From: DATKDU01 sp035512595
GTDB lineage: Bacteria > Planctomycetota > Planctomycetia > Pirellulales > Pirellulaceae
Direction of reading: 5' to 3'
Assembly (NCBI GenBank): GCA_035512595.1
Contig: DATKDU010000535.1
Span: 1-25,423 of the forward strand
DNA: 25,423 bases
Below the pieces are notes generated by a model. That model made no database searches and was not told the origin of the DNA. It worked only from the letters and a program-made list of their open reading frames with translations. Position numbers and translations under genes: made by a program. This document shows positions 23,453 through 25,423 of the stretch, piece by piece (the first letter of the stretch is position 1; every line of letters begins with the position of its first letter).

Positions 23453-25327
23453 ATGTCCGATCTGATCGCCCAAGGTGCCGACCCGCAGGATAGGTGGCGT
23501 CGCCCGCTGCCGGCCGATGTGCCACAGGTGATTGGCCGCCAGGCCGGGGCCTGGTCCACGCCGTGGGACGAGCGGATTAGCCGCCGGCATGTCGAAATCT
23601 GCTATCAGGGTGGGAAGCTCCAGGTGCGGGTTCTGGCGGCGGCTCGCAACCCGGTCTTCTACCGCGGCCGCAAATCGAACGACTTCGAACTGAAAGCCGG
23701 CGAGCACTTCGTCGTCGGCGGCACCACGTTCACGCTGGCCGACGAGCAAGTTTACGTCTCGCTGGAAGTGCCGCTGCCGGAGCACGAGCGGACGTTTACG
23801 GCCGACGAGCTGCGCCGCCGCCCGTATCAGCGGGCCGACCAGCGGATCGAAGTCCTCAGCCGGCTACCGGACATCATCGGCGGCTCGAGCAGCGACAGCG
23901 AGATGTTCGTGCGGCTCGTGAACCTCTTGCTTTCCGGTGTGCCGCGGGCGACGGCAGCGGCCATTGTCGCGGTTCCGTCGTCGCTTGCCGCTGCCGACCT
24001 GAACCCTGAACCCCGAACCCTGAACCCCGTCTCGGTTCTCCACTGGGACCGCCGCATTCTTTCCGGCACCGAGTTCCGTCCCAGCGAGCGGCTCATTCGC
24101 CGCGCCCTCGAAGCGGGCCAGAGCGTGGTCCATCTGTGGAGCTCCGACAAGCCGCGCGGCAGCGAATACACCCTCAGCGAAGGGGTCGATTGGGCCTTTT
24201 GCGTGCCGGTGCCGGGGGACGACGGTCCCGGCTGGGTGCTGTACGTCACCGGCGGTCTGGAAGCGGAGGCGGTCGCCCACCGGTCCGATCCGGAATTACT
24301 CCGCGACGACGTCAAGTTCACCGAGCTGACCGCGGCAACGCTCAGCGCCCTGCGCGCGTCGCGGCTGCTGGCACAGCGGCAGGCGTCGCTGGCGCAGTTT
24401 TTTTCGCCGGTGGTGATGTCGGCACTGGAAGGGCAGGATCCCGATGAGGCCCTCGCGCCACGCGAAGCGGATGTCACGGTCCTGTTCTGCGACCTCCGCG
24501 GCTTCTCGCGGCATTCGGAGCGGCACGCCGATCACTTGCTCGAACTGCTTCACCGCGTCAGCGAAGCGCTTGGCGTGATGACGCGGCATATCCTCGCCCA
24601 AGGGGGCGTCGTCGGCGATTTTCATGGCGATAGTGCCATGGGCTTTTGGGGCTGGCCAATTGCACAAAGCGATGCGGTGGAGCGGGCCTGCCGGGCGGCA
24701 CTGGCGATCCGTGCGGAATTTGCGGCCCTGAGTAGCCGAAGTCGTCAGGGTTCGGTGGCTGGGGCTGAGGCCGCCGATGCCCCGGCCGTGGCGTCGCAAG
24801 CTCCGCCACAGCCACCACACCCCGAATTCGGCTACGACTTCCGCGTCGGCATCGGCATTGCCAGCGGCCGGGCAGTCGCCGGCAAGATCGGCACGGTCGA
24901 TCAGGTGAAGGTGACGGTTTTCGGCCCCGTGGCGAATCTGGCTTCGCGGCTGGAAGCACTGACGAAGGTGCTCCGCGTGCCGATCCTCATGGACGCGGCC
25001 ACGGCCGACGTCGTGCGTGCGAGCGTGGCGAAAGACGTGGCTCGCGTGCGGCGCCTGGCGAAGATCAAACCCGCCGGCATGGAGACCCCCGCCCTAGTGA
25101 GCGAGCTATTGCCGCCGGCCTCCGAGTATCCGCAGCTTTCGGACGAGCACCTGGCGGCATTTGAGTCGGCGGTCGCAGCCCTCGATGCGAGCGACTGGGA
25201 CGGGGCGTTACAACTTTTGCACCGCGTGCCTCCCGATGATCTGGCCAAGGATTTCCTCACCGTCTTCATTGCCCAGCACAACCGCACGCCACCGGCGGAC
25301 TGGGACGGCGTGGTGGAGATCTCCTGA
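23453..25327 (+). CDS. FHA-GAF-class III nucleotide cyclase
   Basis: 624 residues from ATG 23453, chosen because MSDLIAQGADPQDRWRRPLP opens the soluble protein and an in-frame extension would read through the heptamer array. The FHA domain (about 26-105: VIGRQ, ERISRRHVEICY, VGGTTFTL) binds phosphothreonine. A GAF-like domain follows (about 145-310), then the class III cyclase domain (about 339-545): VTVLFCDLRGFSRHSERHAD and VVGDFHGDSAMGFWG contribute the two metal Asp residues, and GPVANLASRLEAL the transition-state Asn and Arg. The Lys that usually selects the purine is replaced by Asp (GDFHGD), while the second purine position keeps Thr (VTVFG). Two repeats are built into the frame: heptamers in the GAF region and a 104-bp element inside the catalytic domain. 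Whether it makes cAMP, cGMP or nothing is open. Confidence 0.9.
   Translation: MSDLIAQGADPQDRWRRPLPADVPQVIGRQAGAWSTPWDERISRRHVEICYQGGKLQVRVLAAARNPVFYRGRKSNDFELKAGEHFVVGGTTFTLADEQVYVSLEVPLPEHERTFTADELRRRPYQRADQRIEVLSRLPDIIGGSSSDSEMFVRLVNLLLSGVPRATAAAIVAVPSSLAAADLNPEPRTLNPVSVLHWDRRILSGTEFRPSERLIRRALEAGQSVVHLWSSDKPRGSEYTLSEGVDWAFCVPVPGDDGPGWVLYVTGGLEAEAVAHRSDPELLRDDVKFTELTAATLSALRASRLLAQRQASLAQFFSPVVMSALEGQDPDEALAPREADVTVLFCDLRGFSRHSERHADHLLELLHRVSEALGVMTRHILAQGGVVGDFHGDSAMGFWGWPIAQSDAVERACRAALAIRAEFAALSSRSRQGSVAGAEAADAPAVASQAPPQPPHPEFGYDFRVGIGIASGRAVAGKIGTVDQVKVTVFGPVANLASRLEALTKVLRVPILMDAATADVVRASVAKDVARVRRLAKIKPAGMETPALVSELLPPASEYPQLSDEHLAAFESAVAALDASDWDGALQLLHRVPPDDLAKDFLTVFIAQHNRTPPADWDGVVEIS
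23999..24026 (+). repeat. Four CTGAACC heptamers inside the cyclase CDS
   Basis: CTGAACC, CTGAACC, CCGAACC, CTGAACC. It is translated as about residues 183-192 (LNPEPRTLNP) within the GAF-like domain. It is the same repeat family as the intergenic arrays at 9962 and 23347, and its 28-bp length is not a multiple of three although the frame stays open. Confidence 0.85.
24732..24835. repeat. GTAG-ended inverted repeat inside the cyclase catalytic domain
   Basis: The left arm begins GTAGCCGAA and includes GGGTTCGGTGGCTGGGGC. The right arm, reverse-complemented, begins GTAGCCGAATTCGGGGTG and includes GTGGCTGTGGCGGAGC. The arms are imperfect copies of about 35 bp around a GC-rich centre. The element codes for about residues 427-461 of the cyclase, a Ser/Ala/Pro-rich stretch (SVAGAEAADAPAVASQAPPQ) between two conserved parts of the catalytic domain. 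Confidence 0.75.
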
Positions 25328-25379
25328 TTCGCCAGACTCGCGCTTCCAATTGTCGCGGCTCAAGCCGATAATCACCTCC

Positions 25380-25423
25380 ATGGCCGGTACCGCTTCACTC
25401 CCGACTCGCCACTCCCGCCGCCG
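25380..25423 (+). CDS. Possible start of a further gene (partial)
   Basis: An ATG at 25380 opens a frame (MAGTASLPTRHSRR) that runs to the window edge. It follows the cyclase gene by 52 bp. There is too little sequence to judge, and no clear ribosome-binding site. Confidence 0.25.
   Translation, partial: MAGTASLPTRHSRR

Overview
The window is GC-rich, densely coded chromosomal DNA that almost certainly comes from a member of the Planctomycetota, probably Pirellulales-like. The evidence is gene content. There is a DUF1549/DUF1553 (PSCyt2/PSD1) protein paired with a Tat-secreted DUF1501 protein, a giant secreted protein with five CxxCH haem sites and a PA14-like domain, a zinc-ribbon/membrane/prenyltransferase-repeat fusion, and a small membrane protein with the FSLKTL-type N-terminus. 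No rRNA, tRNA, CRISPR array, phage or complete transposon was seen.

Layout from left to right. 1-4066 (minus): the DUF1549/DUF1553 plus DUF1501 pair. 4306-8790 (plus): the prenyltransferase-repeat membrane protein, then a small membrane protein whose end overlaps an Old Yellow Enzyme-type flavin oxidoreductase, then a small CxxC protein. 8918-10672 (minus): a SIS-domain sugar-phosphate isomerase followed by a ROK sugar kinase, a likely two-gene sugar operon. 10796-14116: a small membrane protein (plus), a cytochrome P450 (minus) and a polytopic membrane protein (plus). 14118-17147 (minus): L-aspartate oxidase (nadB), an unrecognised 145-aa protein and a secreted lectin- or lyase-like protein. 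17620-22578 (minus): the five-haem secreted protein and, upstream of it, a secreted four-EF-hand protein with its own intrinsic terminator. 22780-25327: a CYTH-domain (class IV cyclase/triphosphatase-like) gene divergent from an FHA-GAF-class III nucleotide cyclase gene. A new reading frame may open at 25380.

The genes are mostly ordinary for the phylum. The unusual layer is repetitive DNA. Five unrelated palindromic elements (1703-1755, 2440-2497, 8365-8414, 17564-17623, 24732-24835) share one architecture: a GTAG (once GTGG) terminus, one or two internal hairpins, and an inverted copy ending in CTAC. GTAG plus a hairpin is the hallmark of REP/REPIN sequences moved by REP-associated tyrosine transposases. 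Three of the five lie in frame inside coding regions, and the other two supply the TAG stop codon of the preceding gene from their own GTAG.

A second layer is heptamer tandem repeats of different sequence but the same 7-bp period (GATTGCG, GTTCAGG, GCGGAGT, GGGACAG types). They sit just upstream of start codons, at gene ends, and once inside a coding sequence. A third layer is imperfect inverted repeats of ACACGGAT/CACAGAT type between genes. All assignments are from reading the sequence; no database search was possible.
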